This document shows positions 28,601 through 43,600 of a stretch of DNA of 64,000 bases, piece by piece (the stretch's first letter is position 1; each line of letters begins with the position of its first letter). Below the pieces are notes generated by a model. It did not search any database, was not told the origin of the DNA, and was given only the letters and a program-made list of their open reading frames with translations. The stretch spans positions 39,773 to 103,772 of the forward strand of contig QKED01000094.1 in NCBI GenBank assembly GCA_003252455.1, written 5' to 3'. The DNA is from Gammaproteobacteria bacterium. Its GTDB lineage: Bacteria > Pseudomonadota > Gammaproteobacteria > Thiohalomonadales > Thiohalomonadaceae. The translations under genes were made by a program, and so were the position numbers.

Positions 28601-31600
28601 TAGTTCTGCGTGCCGACCACCCAGGCGTCGAGGGAGCCGTCGCCATTCACATCGCCGAGGGCGACGTCGTAGGCCTCGGCGAGGCCCTGCGCGCTGTCGT
28701 AGAACCAGCCGCTGCCACTGCTCGCGGCAGCAGCAACGTAGAGCGGGTCGACCGCGCTGTCGGCAGTGGCGAAGCGGTTGACGTAGTCGCCACTCACACT
28801 CACCGCGCTGCTGAGCAGGCCGCCACTGGTGTAGCCCGCGCCACCCACGGCAGTCACCGTGCCCTCGACCACGTAGGTGATGGAGGCGCCCACCGGCAGG
28901 TCGATGGTGTCGGCGAGGCCGTCGGCCAGCGTGCCGAGGGCGACGCTGCTGCTGGCACTGACCAGGCCGCCGCTGCTGGTGGTGAGGCTCCAGCTGCGCA
29001 CGGCGCCGGGGGCCGTCTCGCTGTCGGCCATCACCTCGCCCACCTGATCCACATCGAGCACGCTGTCGAAGATGCGCACATCCTCCAGCAGCCCGGCAAA
29101 GCCGAAGTAGAGGTCGTCGATTAGGTTGACGCTATCGTCGACCCAGTAGGAGGGCGGGGTGTAGTGGGTCGCCTGACCCAGGCGGGTGAAGGCGTTGTCG
29201 AACACGCCGGTATCGCTGGTGACGCTGCCGGAGAGTTCGCCGTCGAGGTAGATGCTCAACACGCCCGTGTCGGCATCGCGGGTCATGGCGATGTGGTGCC
29301 AGGCGCCGTCGTTGATCGCCGTGGCGGTCGAGGCGGTCTTGTTCGACACCTTGAGCGACATCTTGCCCTCGCTGTCGATGGCGCCCCAGAGGATGTCGCC
29401 GCTGCCGCTGGCCAGCCGCGAGTCGTTCCAGTACTGCTCGGTGACCACACCGGTGACACTCGGCATCAGCGTGGCGTAGTCGCGCACGTCGCCGAAGTAG
29501 GAGCCGTACCAGAGCTTCGCCTCGTTGACCTGGGTGGTGTTGACCCAGAAGCTCATGGTGGAGCTGCCGCCGAGCCACTGCGAGAGGTCTTCGCCGGTCT
29601 CCAGGTAGTCCTGGTCGACGTTGAGCTGCACGTCGTAGTCGCCCCAAGTGTCGTCGAGTTCGGCGGTGCCGTTGGTGAAGCCGAGCGGTGCGCTCGCGTC
29701 GCCGAGGCTGAGCCCCGCACCCGCGTCGAGGGTGACGCTGAGCAGCTCCACGTCGTCGAGGCCGGTGAACGCATCGCTGACGCTGGCGCCGCTGATGTCG
29801 GTGTCGCCGTCGTTGCTCACGGTGATGGTGTAGGTGACGCGATCACCGACGTTGGCGGTGGTGATGCCATCGTCCTTGGTCACCGTCAGGCCGCCCTCGT
29901 AGACGTTGCTGACGTGCACCGCGACGTTGCTCTCGGCGTACTCGCTGCCGCTGGTGAGGCGCACACGCAGGGTGTGCAGGGCGGTGGTCTCGTAGTCCAG
30001 GGCGGTCTCGTCGGCGATGCTCAGCTCGCCGCTGTCGGCATCGATGGTGAAGATGCCGTCGGCGTTGCCGCTGACGATGGAGAAGGTGTCGCCCGCGTCG
30101 ATGGCGGCGGTCTCTACCGTGCCGAGCACCAGACCGGCAGTATCCGCCTCGCTGATGGCGAAGCTCTGACCATCGACCAGCTCCGGGGTCTCGTCGCGGT
30201 CGTAGATGTAGTAGCTGTAAGAGTAAGAGCCGGTCTGCCCCTCGGTGTCGGTCACCGTCACCGTGATGGTGGTGAGCAGGCGCTCCGATGATGTACCGTC
30301 GAGGGACTCGTAGTCCACATCCCACTCCTGCCCCTCGCCGAGGGCGAGATAGAAGGTGGTGCCATCGTTGTAGGCCTGGAACTTCTCGGCGTAGTCGCCG
30401 CTCAGGCTGAAGGTGAGGCGGTCGCCGTCGGCGAGGTCATACTCGCTGTCGATCTTGGTGAGCTTGAACGCCCCGCCCCACATATCGCCCTCTTCCATGA
30501 AGTTCTCGGCACGGACCGAGGAGGTACTGCCGCCGTCCCAGTTGTTGTCGGTCGGGGCCTGGTTGAGGTCGGTGAGGTCGATGGTCACCTGGGCGATGGC
30601 GGAGAGGCCACCGGCATCGCTCACGCGCACATCCAGGGTGACGCTCTGGGTGGCCGGGTCGTCATAGTCGATCTGGCTGCCGTCGCTAACGGTAATCAGG
30701 CCGCTGCTGCTGTCGATGGTGTAGCCGCTCAGCTCGGCGTACTCGGTCCACTGGCCGTAGACGAAGTCGCTGGAGAAGGCGAGCAGGCCCGCCACCTCGG
30801 TGACGTGTCCCCGTTCGGCGTCGCTGTAGCTGTCCTCCTCGTAGAGCAGCGTGGCGTTCGTGGCACTGCTGCCTACCAGGGAGATCCAACCGCCGTCGGT
30901 ACCGCTACGCGTGTTGACGGAAGCGACGACCCCCGGGGTAGAGGAGAAGGCCGTGTCGAAGGTGACCGCATAACCGCCGGGATTGTTATCGTAGCCGCGG
31001 ATGGTGCTACCGCTCACCTGCGCCAGCAGCTCGACGCTGTTGCCGTCCGCCCCGCTCAGCGTGGCATGCCCCTCGCTGAGGGCGATATAGCCGATGGTCT
31101 CGGGGTTATCGAGGCTCGCCCCGTCGGCCACCTCGGCACGCTCCAGGGCGATGCTCGCCCCCGTGCTGGTGATGTCGTAGCTGGCCACGGTGAGCCAGGG
31201 GTCGGAGAGGGTGTAGGAGCTGGTGTCGGACTCGTTGGCGACCCCTTGCACCTGGCTGAGCAGCACCGGGGTGCTGCTGAACCCGGCCGTAAAGCTGAGG
31301 CTGTCGGCCACGCCGTCGTTGCTCTTGGCACGGTAGGCGGTGGTCTCCAGCGAGCCCACCTCGACGGTGAGACCGCCGAGGTCGTAGACGCCCGCAAGCG
31401 CGGCGATGTAGCTCACCTCCATCGCCTGCACCACGCCGTCGTTGGCCGCCTGCACGCCGCTCTCGTAGCCCAGGCTCGGCTCCACCTGGAGGATCTCGAA
31501 GCCCTCGGTGGTGACGTTCCGAATGCGCAGGCTGGCCGGGGTATCGCCCGTGATCGGCGTGGCGATGACCACCGGGACCTCGTCGAACGCCTGGGCGAAG

Positions 31601-34600
31601 GTGACCTGCACGAAGGTGCTGTCGGCGCTAGTCTCGGGCAGGCTGACGCTGCCGCCAATGAGCTGGGTGTCGAAGGTGCCGAGGGCATAGCTGAGCACGT
31701 TGTCGAGGTCGGCGTCGGCGCCGGTGACCGTGCCCACCACATAGCCCGCCTCGCGGTTCTCTACGATGCTGAAGCTGGCGTCACTCAGGGTCGGCGCCTC
31801 GTTGACGTCGTCCACCGTCAGGGTGATGGTGCCGGTGCCGATGTTGCCCTCTACGTCGGTACCGGTGATGGTCACCGCCCAGCTGACGTAGGCGGAGGCG
31901 TCCAGGGCGGAGGCGTCGACGCTCAGCGCCCAGGTGTCGCTGTCGAAGCTGAAGAGGTCGTCGGCGCTGCCGAGGGTGACGCTGGTGACAACGCCTAGGG
32001 TGTCGGTACGCGTCAGGCCGGTGTAGGCGAGGGTGAAGCTGTCGCCGTTGACCACGTCGGCGTCGCTCGCCACCAGAGTGGTGACATAGGTGTCGCTGCT
32101 GCCCCCCTCGGCGACGGAGACGCTCTGCGACCCCACCACCGGGGCCTCGACGTAGTCGTGCAGCCAGAGCAGCAGGCTGACGCTGGTCTGGTGGCCGGCG
32201 CTGTCGGTGAAGTAGTAGAGGGTGGAGCGGTAGTAGCCACCCCAGCCGTCGTCGAAGTAGTTGGCGTCGCTACCGGCGTAGACGGTGTAGTGACGGGAGT
32301 CGTCGGGGTCGACTTCGAGGATGTAGTTGTCCGCATCGCCGCCGTTGACCGTGGTGTAGGTGAAGGTCTCGCCCGCGTCGGGGTCGGAGAGGGTGAACTC
32401 ACCGATGTAGTCCCCCTCGACGCGGTTCTCGTAGGCGTCGAGGTACTCCCACTGGTCCTCGCCCGCCTCGTTGACCCCGTCCACGCTGATGAAGATCTGC
32501 GGCGTGGTGGCGCTGTCGCTGACGTTGCCGTCGCTGTCGGTCGCCTGGATGGTGAGGGTGTACTCGCTGGTGGTGTCGGCGTCGAGTGCGGCGGTGGTGG
32601 TGATGTTGCCCGCGCTGTCGATGGCAAACAGCCCCACGCCCGTGCCACCGACGATCTCGAAGGCGCTGATGGTGTCGCCGTAGGCGCTCTCGGCGTCGCT
32701 GGTATCCACCTGACCGACCAGGGTGCCGATGGCGGCATCCTCGTAGACGCTCATGTCGAACGGCCCCTCGATCGCCGGGGCGATGGCGATATCCGCGAAC
32801 TCGACCGTGACGCTGCCGCTGTCGGCGAGGCCGATGCTGTCGGTCACCGTGATGCCCAGGGTGAAGCTGGTGGTGGTGAGGCTCTCGTAGTCGAAGGCGC
32901 TGGTGAGGGTCAGCTCGCCGCTGGCACCGTCCAGGCTGAACCACCCCTCCGCATTGCCCGAGGTGAGGGTGAAGGTGTGGCTGTCGCCGCTGTCGGCATC
33001 GCTCACCGAGAGGGTGTCGATGAGGGTCCCGGCGGGGTTGTTCTCGTAGACCACGAAGCTCTGCCCGCTGTCGAGCAGCGGCGCGCACTGGTTGAGCCAG
33101 AGGTTGTCTTTGCTGCCGTAGCTGCTGCTGTAGGCGTCGATGTCGCCGTCACCGTCGAGGTCGGCCAGCTTCACCGCCCAGGAGGTGGCGCTGCCGAGGC
33201 CCTGACCCGAGTCGCTGAAACTGCCGCTACCGTCGTTGAGCCAGATGGCGTCGGCGCCGTCGTTGGCGAAGTAGAGGTCGATGTCGCCGTCCAGGTCGAG
33301 GTCGGCGGCGGCCACGTCGCGGCTGTCGGCGCTGCCGAGTGCCTGGCCACTGTCGCTGAAGCTGCCGTCCGCCGCGCCGAGGTAGATGCGGTTGGCGCCG
33401 TCCACGGCGAGCACAAGGTCGAGCTGGCCGTCGCCGTCCACGTCGGCCAGGGTGCCGCCGTTGTTGGCCACCAGGGCGCCGTCGGTGAACTCGGCGGTGA
33501 AGTTGCCGAAGCCGTCGCCCCAGAGGATCTGCAGCGCGCCATCCTCGGACCAACCGACCATGTCCAGGCTGCGATTGCCGTCGACATCGGCCAGCGCCAT
33601 CCAGTAGCTGTAACCCGCGGTGTCGCTGAACTGGGCGTCGCTGAGGTTGCCGCTGCCGTCGTTGGCCCAGACGCCGAGGCGCGAGTTGTTGCTGTCGAGG
33701 GTGAGCAGGTCTTGGTCGCCATCGCCATCCACATCACCGAAGGCGATGCGCGCGATGTAGGGGGTGCCACTCACCTCCTCGTAACCGACACCCCAATCCT
33801 TGTCGGCCATGCTCAGCGTGGTGGCGAGGGCGAAGTCGCCCTCGGTGCCGCCCTGGTCGCCGCCCTGATTGAGGGAGATGGCCACGGTCCTGTAACCGGT
33901 GGCCACGGCGGCGTCGAGGTCGCCGTCGCCGTCGATATCGGCGAAGACGATGCGGTTGTCGCCATAGGGGTCTTCGATCCCCGCGCCGTTGTTGGTGAAG
34001 GTGCCGTCGCCGTCGTTGATCAGCACCTGGTCGAGGGAGATGAGGTCGGCCAGACCATCGCCGCTCACATCCACCAGTTGTAGGTCGTCGTAGCTGGTAC
34101 GCCCGCTGCTGGTACCGGCGGCGTACTGTCCGCTGGGCAGGGTGAGTTCGGTGAGGTAGACGTAGCCGGAGGCGGCGGCGCTGCCGCTCATGTCGAGCAC
34201 CAACTCCAGGTAGTCGTCGAGGGCACCGATGTCGCCGCCGGTGGCGCTCAGCTCGTAGCCGCTGGCGTTGAGGTTGTGCGCCTGGGCGTTACTGTCGAGG
34301 ATGGCGCCACCGCTACTCAGGGTGATGGTGCCGCCCGCCTCCAGGTAGCCGAGGGTGAGGTCGTCCTCGGCGCTGACGTTGAGGTCGCCGCCGCTGCTGG
34401 CGAGGTCGTCGATGCTCAGCACGTCCACCGCGTCGAGGTAGAGGTCGCCGCTGAGCGCGCCGCCAAGCGTGCCCGTCAGCTCCACCTCGATGGCGTCGCT
34501 GCTGCTGCCGAACTGGCCACCGCCGAGCCACAGCCCCTCGGCGACGATGTTGCTCACGGCGGAGCTGGCGTCGTTGGCATCCGTGATCAGGTCGCCGGTG

Positions 34601-37600
34601 AGGTAGACGTCGCCCTCGGCGTAGATCCCGGCGAGGTCGAGGCTGCCAGAGCGATCCTCCAGATAGAGGTCGCCACCGGAGCGGGCGGTGAGGCTGCCGC
34701 TGAGGTCGAGATAGATGGCATCGCCCTCTAGGCCGACGCCGATGCTGCCGGAGCCTTCGAGGATCAGGTCGGCGCCCTGGATGTTCACCGTGCCGTCGTA
34801 GGCGCCGTTGAACAGGTTGCCGCCCACCTTGATGCGGATATCCTCGCGCGTGCCGCCATCGTCGCTCACCACCTGGTAGATGTTGATATCGCTCTCGGCA
34901 CCGAGGAAGACCTTGTCGGTGGCGCTGATCTCCACCACCCCTTCGGCCTCCACGTCCACATCCTGGCGGTAGTAGATCTGGATCAGGTTGAACTCGTCGG
35001 CGTCGACGATGGAGTCGCCGTCGTCGTCGGCCCACGCGGTCAGCTCGTTGTCGGAGACGCTGCCGTCGGCGTTGCTGTCGACCCACTGGTAGAAGACCAG
35101 ATCGTCCGCCTCGGCGGCGAGCAGGGCGATCTTGGTATCTTCGTCGTCGATGTTGCCGACGTCGCCATCCTCGACGTAGACGTACTCGCTGCCGTCGAGG
35201 TCGAGGCCGAAGCTCCCGGCGACGGTGACGGTGATGTTCTCGCCGCTGAGGTTGGCCTCCTCGACGTTGCTCTCGGTGTCGGCGGTGCGGATCACCGCCC
35301 CGGCGGGCAGGCCCCAGAGGAGTTCGTCAGAGGTGTGAATGAGGCCGTCGGTCAGCTCCGCCTCCTCTGCGGCGGTGAAGCTGTAGCTGAAGGCGGCGTC
35401 GTAGTTGTCTGGGTCGAAGGTCGGGTCGTTGTCGGTGACATAGCTGCCGCCACTACCGTAGACGGCGTAGAGCTCGAAGTACTCGGCGGTGATCTGCGCT
35501 TCCAGCGCGCTCACCTGGCTCTCGCTGAGCCCCTGGCTGGTGAGCATGGCGTCACGCAGCGTGCTCTCGAAGCTGTAGCTAAAGCCCGCATCGTAGGCGT
35601 CCCAGCTGTAGACACCGCCATCCTCGCTCAGGTTGCGCAGCTCGGCCCAGCGCGCGTACTCGGCCTCGTACTGCGCCTGCACGCTGTCGAGCAGCGCTTG
35701 CGCGCGCGCCTCGGCGTTGTCGCCGGTGAGGGCCAGGTCGTCCCACAGCGAGAGCAGCGCGCTACGCGTATCCTCGTCGTAGCTGGTGCTCTCTTCGAGG
35801 TGGGCGTCGAGGATGGCGCCATCGACCACCTCGATCACCAGGTCGCCGCCGCTGGAGCTGATCTGATCCACCGCCAAGTCGCCGCTGGTCTCGATGAGGT
35901 AGATATCGCCGACCGCACTGATGGTCACCACCTCGGCGCTGTCGCTGCCCGAGTCGATGCGCAGCGCCTGGGTGCTGCTGCCGATGGCCCCGGCGCTGTC
36001 GAGGGTGAGGTTGTCGCCGCTGATGTGGCTGCCGCTGCTGAGCGTGGTCAGCTCGATGCTGCCGCCGTCGCTGGTGATGCTCACATCGCCATCGCCCGTC
36101 GCGGCGCTGGCGAGGGTGAGGCGATTGCCGGTGGCGGTCACGGCGAGGTCGCCGCTGGCGGTGTAGGCGTTCAACTCGCCGCCCACCAGGGTCTGCTCGA
36201 TCTCGATGGCGGCGTCGGCGCCGATGCCCGTGGCGGCGTCGAAGGTGAAGCTGGCCGCCTCGATGCGCCCGTCGCCCTCTGTGGTGATGCTACCGTCGCT
36301 GCTGATACTCACCTCACCGCCGCGTGCCGCCAGTTCGGAGGCGATCACCACGTTACCGACGGACTGGATGTCGAGCGAGCCCTCGCCACCGATGAAGCTG
36401 ATGTCGATGGGCTGGTTGGCCTTGACGATATGCGTGAAGACCTGCTTCACGCCGGTGCTGTAGTCGAGGATGTAGTCGTAGTCGACCTCTTTGTAGGTCA
36501 GATAGTGGGTGGTGTGCTTGTACTCGTAGAGGGTGTAGGTGGGGTCGACGGTGTAGTCGTCGTAGTAGAAGTCGTAGATGTTGCCGTCGGCGAAGAACTG
36601 CACATATTCGCCGCTGGAGAGGTTGGTCGGATTGGTGTAGTCAGTATCCTCGCTGACGAGGGTGCCGTTGCTCTGCACATAGACCCGGTTGCGCGCGGTG
36701 TCCTGGTTGTTCAGCTCCCAGGTCAGCTCCTCGGTGTAGGCGTTACCCGTGGTCCAGACATACTCCCAGCGCTGCGGGTCGTACTCGGCGTCACTCACCG
36801 AACGATTCCCCTCACTGTCCTCCTCGTAGACCACGCCGTCCTCGCGCAGATAGGTCACATTGATCAGGCCGTAGGAGGAGTCGAAGTAGTTGTACATGCT
36901 GGTGTCGATGATCGACACCGTACCCTCGATGCCGTCGGCGTCGTCACTCCCCTGGCCCAGGTCGAGGTCACCGGCGATCACCAGCTCGTAGCTGCTGTTG
37001 TTGACGATGTCGATGTCGGCATAGCCGTCGAGCACGGCGATCTCGCCACCACCGGTGCTCATGATGTGGCCGATGAGCTGCACGTAGCCGCCGCTCGCCT
37101 CTAGGTCGCTGGTCAGCTCCAGGCGATTCTCCTCTGCGTCATAACGCACGCTGCCATCGCCACTGACCACATCGCTGGAGAGGGTGGTGTAGCGGTCATC
37201 GCTGTCGGCGGCGTAGGCGCTCTCGGCGGCGGCGACCTCGGCGGCGAGGGCCGCGTCGTTGGCGATGGTCACCGAGTAGCTGTCGATGCCGGACTGGATA
37301 TAGCCGTTGACGTTGATGTACTGGGCGCTGATGAAGATGCTCCCGGCGATGATGTCGGGCGAGTCGTCACCGGTGAGGAAGGTGGTGGGGTCGTTGACCA
37401 GCGCCTCGGCCGCCTCGTTCGCGTCGGCCACATCCTCGTAGAGCACGCTCGGGTCGGTGCCGATATGGATCCAGTCGCTGCCGGAGAGCATGAAGTCGCC
37501 GCCGCTGGTGGCGCTGAGCACGCCCGCCTCCAGGTCACCGTTGATCAGCAGGCTGCCGTCGCCGCTGTCGAGATTCACCGCCCCCTCGGGGTTGGAGATG

Positions 37601-40600
37601 TCGCCGTTGACCACCAGGTGCGCGGTCCAGTCGCTGCTGGCGGGCTGCACGTTGGTGACGTTGATCGACGGATCTGCGGTATTCGCGCCCACCGCCAGGG
37701 TGGCGAAGGCGGCGCTGGCGCTGCTCACTGAGCTGTCGTTGAGCGCCGTGATGGTGGCGTTGTCGCTCACCGAGGTGTTGTTGTACCAGAGGTTGCCGCC
37801 GTAGGACTCGGGGATGGTCAGCCCCTCGATATCCAGGCTCTTCTCGCTGTAGTTGGTGATGGTGATGGTCACATCGCCCGGTGCGGTGATGTCGCCGGAG
37901 CCGCTGAGCACGTCCGCCTCCACCAGGATGTCGCCGGAGCGGGCGGTGGCCGCCTCGATGGTGAAGAAGGGGATCTCCAGCTCGTCGTCGATGGTGACGG
38001 TGTTGCTGCTGCTGTCGTAGCTGGCGCTACCGCCGAGGTTGTTGATCACGGTGATCCAGTACTCGATCTCCGCCTGATAGGTATCCTCCAGGTCGGTACC
38101 GGCGTAGCTGCTCTTCAACGCCAAGAGGTCGTCGATGACGGCGCCGAAGCTGGCGTCGATGCTCTGGTATCCGGCGTCGTAGTAGCTGATGCCGTCGGTC
38201 TGCTCGCTGGCCGTGCCGTCCTCCTCGATGGTCAGGGTCTGCACCGCGTCGAGGCCCACCTCGATCTCACCGTCGATGTTGACGATGTTGTAGACGTTGA
38301 AGTTCTCCTTGCCGCCGTAGCTGGTGGAGTAGCCCTTCTCGATCGACTGGGCGTAGATGATCGGCGAGCCCTCGTCGGTCTTCAGGTGCACATCCTGGAT
38401 GCCGCTGATGTAGGCCCCGGCGGCGATGTCGATGAGGTTGTACTGGTCGACCTGCGACTTGGCGCTGGCGTCGGGCAGCGCGATGGCCGAGGTGGCGTAG
38501 GCGCCGCCGTAGGTGGTGAGGTTGAACTGGTTGGTCGCGGGGATATCGTCGAGGCTGTCGAGGGTGTTGGACTTACCGGCGACGAACTTGATATCGCCCT
38601 CGGCGAAGATCTGCGCGTCGGCAGCGATGCTCACGCCGTTCTCCGAGTCGACAAGATTGTCGGCGTCGGCGCTCGGTGTGGCCGCGGTGCTGGAGCTGTC
38701 GCTCGACGCGTTGAGGTAGTTGTCGGCGGTGGACCATCCGGCCATCAGCAGCTCGCCGACGGCGTTGATCTCGGCCCCCTGCCCCACCAGCGCCTTGGCG
38801 TCATAGTCGTGCAGGTCGATGCGCCCGTCGATGTCGCTCCCGGCGTAGACGAAGGAGGCGGTGACCAGCTGGGCGTCGAGGCTCAGCTCGGCGTTGTTGG
38901 TGGCGCTCAGCTCGAACACGCCGGGGTCGTCGACGTCGCCGCTCTGGGTCACCTCGGCGTAGTCGCCGATCTCGTTGGTGGTGGTGTGGCCGAGGTCGAG
39001 GGTGGCGCTGGAGTCGTTACCGGCACCGATAAAGGAGCCGGAGAGGCTGTAGAGGGTGAGGTCCTCGGCAATCGTCTCGTTAGTCGTGGTGAGCTGGATG
39101 TTGTCGGCGGTGACGCGCTGCCTGTCGCCGATGCGCGTCTGTACCGTGCTGTCGAGGTCCTGCGTCAGAGCGGCGCCACTCACCGTGGCCAGGGCCGAGA
39201 GGGAGTAGTTCTCCACCTCACCGGCCAGGGTGTAGCTGTGGTCGGCGCTGAGGGTCAGGTCGGTGACGTCGACGTTGTAGCCGGTGTCGAGGGTGGTGGC
39301 GTCGGCGAGCCAGGCGCGGGTGTCGGCGCTGGAGCTGATATCGGCGGAGGCGACGTAGGTCTCGCCCTCCTCGTCGCTGGTGCTGAAGGAGCCCGCCAGC
39401 GCGGCGGAGGTGGCCCAGGCGTTGGCCTCCAGGGTGTCGTCGGCGTCGGCGCTGAGGTCGAGAGTGTCGGCACTCAAGGTGACGCCGGTGCCGATCCAGG
39501 CGTGGGTTTCGATGTCGTGCACCACGTCGGCGTGGGCACCGCCGACGGAGAAGATGCCGCTGGCCCAGCCGTCGGAGTCGGCGAGCATGTCGCTCGTGCT
39601 CTGCGCGGTGACGCTCACCGCGCCGCTGACGCTGATCGCGCTGTCGTCGCCGATGGCGCTCTCGCTGCTGCCGGAGCTGTTGCTGCTGAGCAGGATGCCC
39701 TGCACGCCGATGAGCAGCCCGGCGGAGATGCCGGTGCCGCTCACCTTGGCGGTGTGCCCCTCGCCCTCCACCTCGCGCTGGCGCGACTTGAGGGTGAGCC
39801 CGGCGGCCATCACCAGGTTGCCGGTGCCGATGAGGGCGCTCACATCGGGAGAGACGTAGACATCGGCCAGGGTCACGCCACCGGCGGTGCCGGAGATGGA
39901 GACGCCGATCACCTCGGACTCGCCGCTCGCCTGGGCGTCGGCATCCAGGGTGACGGTGCCACTGCTGTAGAGGCTCACGTCGCTCGCGGTGGTGGCGCTC
40001 ACGCTGGGGGTGACGTGCACCTCCAGGTCGACCCCGGAGCCGGTGACGATGCCCACGGCGGCGGCCACACCGGAGCCGTAGGCGCTGTCGACGCTGCTAC
40101 TTTGCAGCGTGATGTCGCCGATCTTCGCACCGGCACTGCCGAGCGTGGCGCCCGCGTCGATGCGGCTGCTCACCTCGCCTGCGGCGAAGATGCGCCCAGC
40201 GCTGACACCGGCGGCCAGGCCGCCGAAGGAGGCGCTGCCGGAGCCGATGTCATAGTCGCGGCTCTGCTCGCTCACCAGCGTCACCGTGCCGCTGCCGACC
40301 ACCGCGCTACCGGCGCCGATCCAGCTCTGGATCGCGCTGCTGTCGTCGATCTCCGCATACTGCGCCACCAGCGCACCGAGGGCCAGGGTGCCGCCGAGGG
40401 TGATGATCTGGAACGACTTGATCGCCTGCGCCTCGATGGCGAGGTCGCCGCCGAGGTCGATGTAAACCGCGTCGCCCACATAGGCGTGCACGTCCACCTG
40501 GGTGTCGAGGATGCCCACCGAGGCGCCGACGCCGACCAGGCCGCCGTTCACCGTACCCACGGTGAGGTAGCCGTCGAGGTAGCGGCGCGCCTCCACCTCC

Positions 40601-43600
40601 ACATCGCCGCCCACCTCGATGTAGGCGCCATCGGCGATGAAGGCGCTGACCCCGGCGGGGACGTCGGCGCTGGTGCTGGTGGCGCTGCTGCTGAGGGCGC
40701 TGCTCTTGGCGTCGGCCTCATCCAGGGCCGAGGCGACGCGCGCGGAGTTGCCCCCCTGCTCCTCGTCCTCGTCCGCCGTGGCGCCACTCAGGCCGCTCTC
40801 ACTGATCTGGTCGTCGGCGATGGACTTGTTCTCGCTCTCGGCGTCGTTGTCCTCCAGCGCGTCGTAGCTGGCGTCGTCGGCGGTATAGCTGGTGTCGAGG
40901 TCACCGCCCAGGCTCCAGACCGCCACCGAGCCGCTGACGGCGATGGCGCTGCCGCTGGCACTCAGCGCGAACACCTCCAGGTTGGCGTTGGAGAGGGCCA
41001 CCACGTCGAGGTCGCCCTTCGCCTTCACCGTGCCGCCGATGTAGGCGGCGGTGTCGTTGTGCACCGTGCCGATCACCACGCCACCGGAGAGGGCGCCGCC
41101 GAGGGAACCGGCGATGGAGCCGACGCTGTGGGTGTCGGCGAGCTGGTTGATGGCGGTGACGTAGACCCCCTGGTCGCTCTGCGCGCTGCTGAGGTCGGTG
41201 TTGATCACCGCGCCGGTGTCGATGTAGGCGAGGGTGTCGCTGTCGAGCCATTGATAGGTGACCGCACCGGCGAAGCCGATGGTGGAGCCACCGCCACCCG
41301 CCACACCCAGCGCGTAGAGCTCCTCGCTCGACTCGGCGCTGACCAGGATGCCCTGGCCGGTGGTGAGGGTGTAGCTGCCATCGTCGGCCATCTCGCCGGA
41401 GTAGCGGGTGAAGTCGCTGCCACCGGCGTCGGCCTGCACCTCGGCGCTGCCGATCCAGGCGCGGGTGTCCTTGTTCAGGTCCATGATGATCACGCCGACA
41501 CCGCCGCCGCCACCGCTGATGCCGATCCCGGCACCCCCGGCCACCGCATCGATCTCGGTGCTGTCGTCCGCCTCGACGATGACGTTGCCCGCGGCGCTGA
41601 CCACCGCGCTGTCGTTGATCGAGGCGTAGGTGGTGTCGAACAGGCCGATGCCGATCACCGAGGGGGCGAGGCCGACGCTGCCGCTGATGGAGACGGAGAT
41701 CCCCGCCGAGGCGAGCACCACGCGGTTCTCGGCGCCGACGCGCACGTCGCCCCCGGCGTCGACCGTGGCCGCACCGATCCAGGCGCGGGTATCCTGCTCG
41801 ATGCGCACGAAGGAGAGACCGCCGGAGAAGCCGGTGGTGGTGCCGAAGCCGAGGCCACCGGCGATGCCGCGCTCGAAGGTGTCGCTGGCGGCGCGCACCA
41901 GCACATCCTGGTCCGCATCGCTGGCGACGTTCTGGTTCACCTCGGCGCCGTCGCCGATGTAGGCATAGGTGCTGTTGGTGACCCAGTTGAGGTCGGCGGA
42001 GACCTGCACCGCCACGCCCGTGGCGGAGCCGGTGATGCCGAGGCTGTAGGCCTCGATGTTGTCGCGCGCGGTGGCCACCACGGCGATGCCGCTGACGCTG
42101 GCGGTGACCGGCGTGGCGCTGTACTCCTGCACGTAGCGCTCGATATCCAGGTCGGAGTTGTCGAGGTCGACGCCCTTGATGTCGCCGCTCTCCTCGTCGA
42201 GGCTGCCGTCGCTGTCGTCGTCGGACCAGCTGCTATCGATCTCGCCGGTGCGCGTGGTGTAGCCGCTGCCCGTGGCCCCGGCGTCGACCACCGCGTTGGC
42301 GTCGATGTAGGCGCTGGTGCTCTTGTTGATGATCGGCATGCTCACCGCGCCGCCGACCCCGGTGCCGCCGAGGGCGACACTGACGTTGCCCAGCCAGTAG
42401 TCGAGCAGCAGCGACTCGTCGGCTGTGACGATGAGGTTGTTGCCCGCGGTGACGGTGGCGGCGCCGATGTGCGCATCGGTGGTGACCGAGAGCGAGGAGA
42501 TGCCGATGCTCCCGGCGAAGCTGCTGGTGGCGAGACCGGCGCCGATGCTCCCGGCGACGGAGAGCTGCTGCTGGCTGCTCAGCGCCTCGACCACCACGTT
42601 GTTCTCGGCCTCGATCTCGGCGTTGTCGCTAATCTTGGCGCGGATGGTCTTGTCCACCACGGCGATGTCGATGCCGACGCCGTAGCCGCCCTTGCCGCCG
42701 ACCGCGATACCGCCGCCGACGCCGACCAGCTGCGCCTCCTCGGCGGCGCGCACCACCACCGACTGGGCGCTATCTTCATCGCTGGTAGCGAGGTTGATCT
42801 CGGCGCTGTCGGCGATCGTGGCGAGGGTGTCGTCGGTGAGTACGGCGACGCTGGCGGAACCGGCGATGGCGTTGCCGGTGCCGCTGCCGCTACCGGCGGC
42901 GGCGATGGTCACCAGCTCGTCGCGCGACAGGGCGGTGACCGCCACGCCGACCAGCGACTCGGTCTTGGGCTCGTCGCTGCTGTCGAAGGTACCCTTGACC
43001 ACCGCCATGCTCGCCTGGTTGGCGTTGGCCTGCACCACCACACCGCTGCCGATGGTGGCGGTGACGTCGTTGTCGCACACCAGGGTCGAGTTGGCGATGC
43101 CGAAGGCGGTGGCGTCGCCGTCGGAGAGCCCGAGGGAGGAGAGCGAGAGGCTGCCGCCCACCGAGGTGAGGGTGTTGTCGTCGCGCGCCGCGACCTGCAC
43201 GTTGCCGTCGGCGCTCAGCGTGCTGCTGCCGCTGACGCTCGCCTCGGTGTCGTAGTTGGTGAAGTTGAGCGAGAAGGATCCGGTGACGGCGTCGTCGGAG
43301 GCCGCCGCCGCGCCGATGGTGACGGCGGTGATGGTCAGCGCCGCCTGTGCGTCGACCTCGATGCTGCCCGCGTCGGCGGCGACCACGCCATCCTCGATGA
43401 AGGCCTCGGTGCCGCTCTCCACCACGTTGATGCCGAGACTGAAGCCGACGCCGTCGGCGTTGGTACCGAGGGCGATGCCCCCGGCACCGGCGATGGAGAT
43501 GATCTCGCTCTCGTCCACGGCGCTGACGCTGACGCCGTCGCTGCCGCTCACGCCACTACCGCCCTGGCGGCGGATGGCCGCGACCACCCGCCCGGAGATG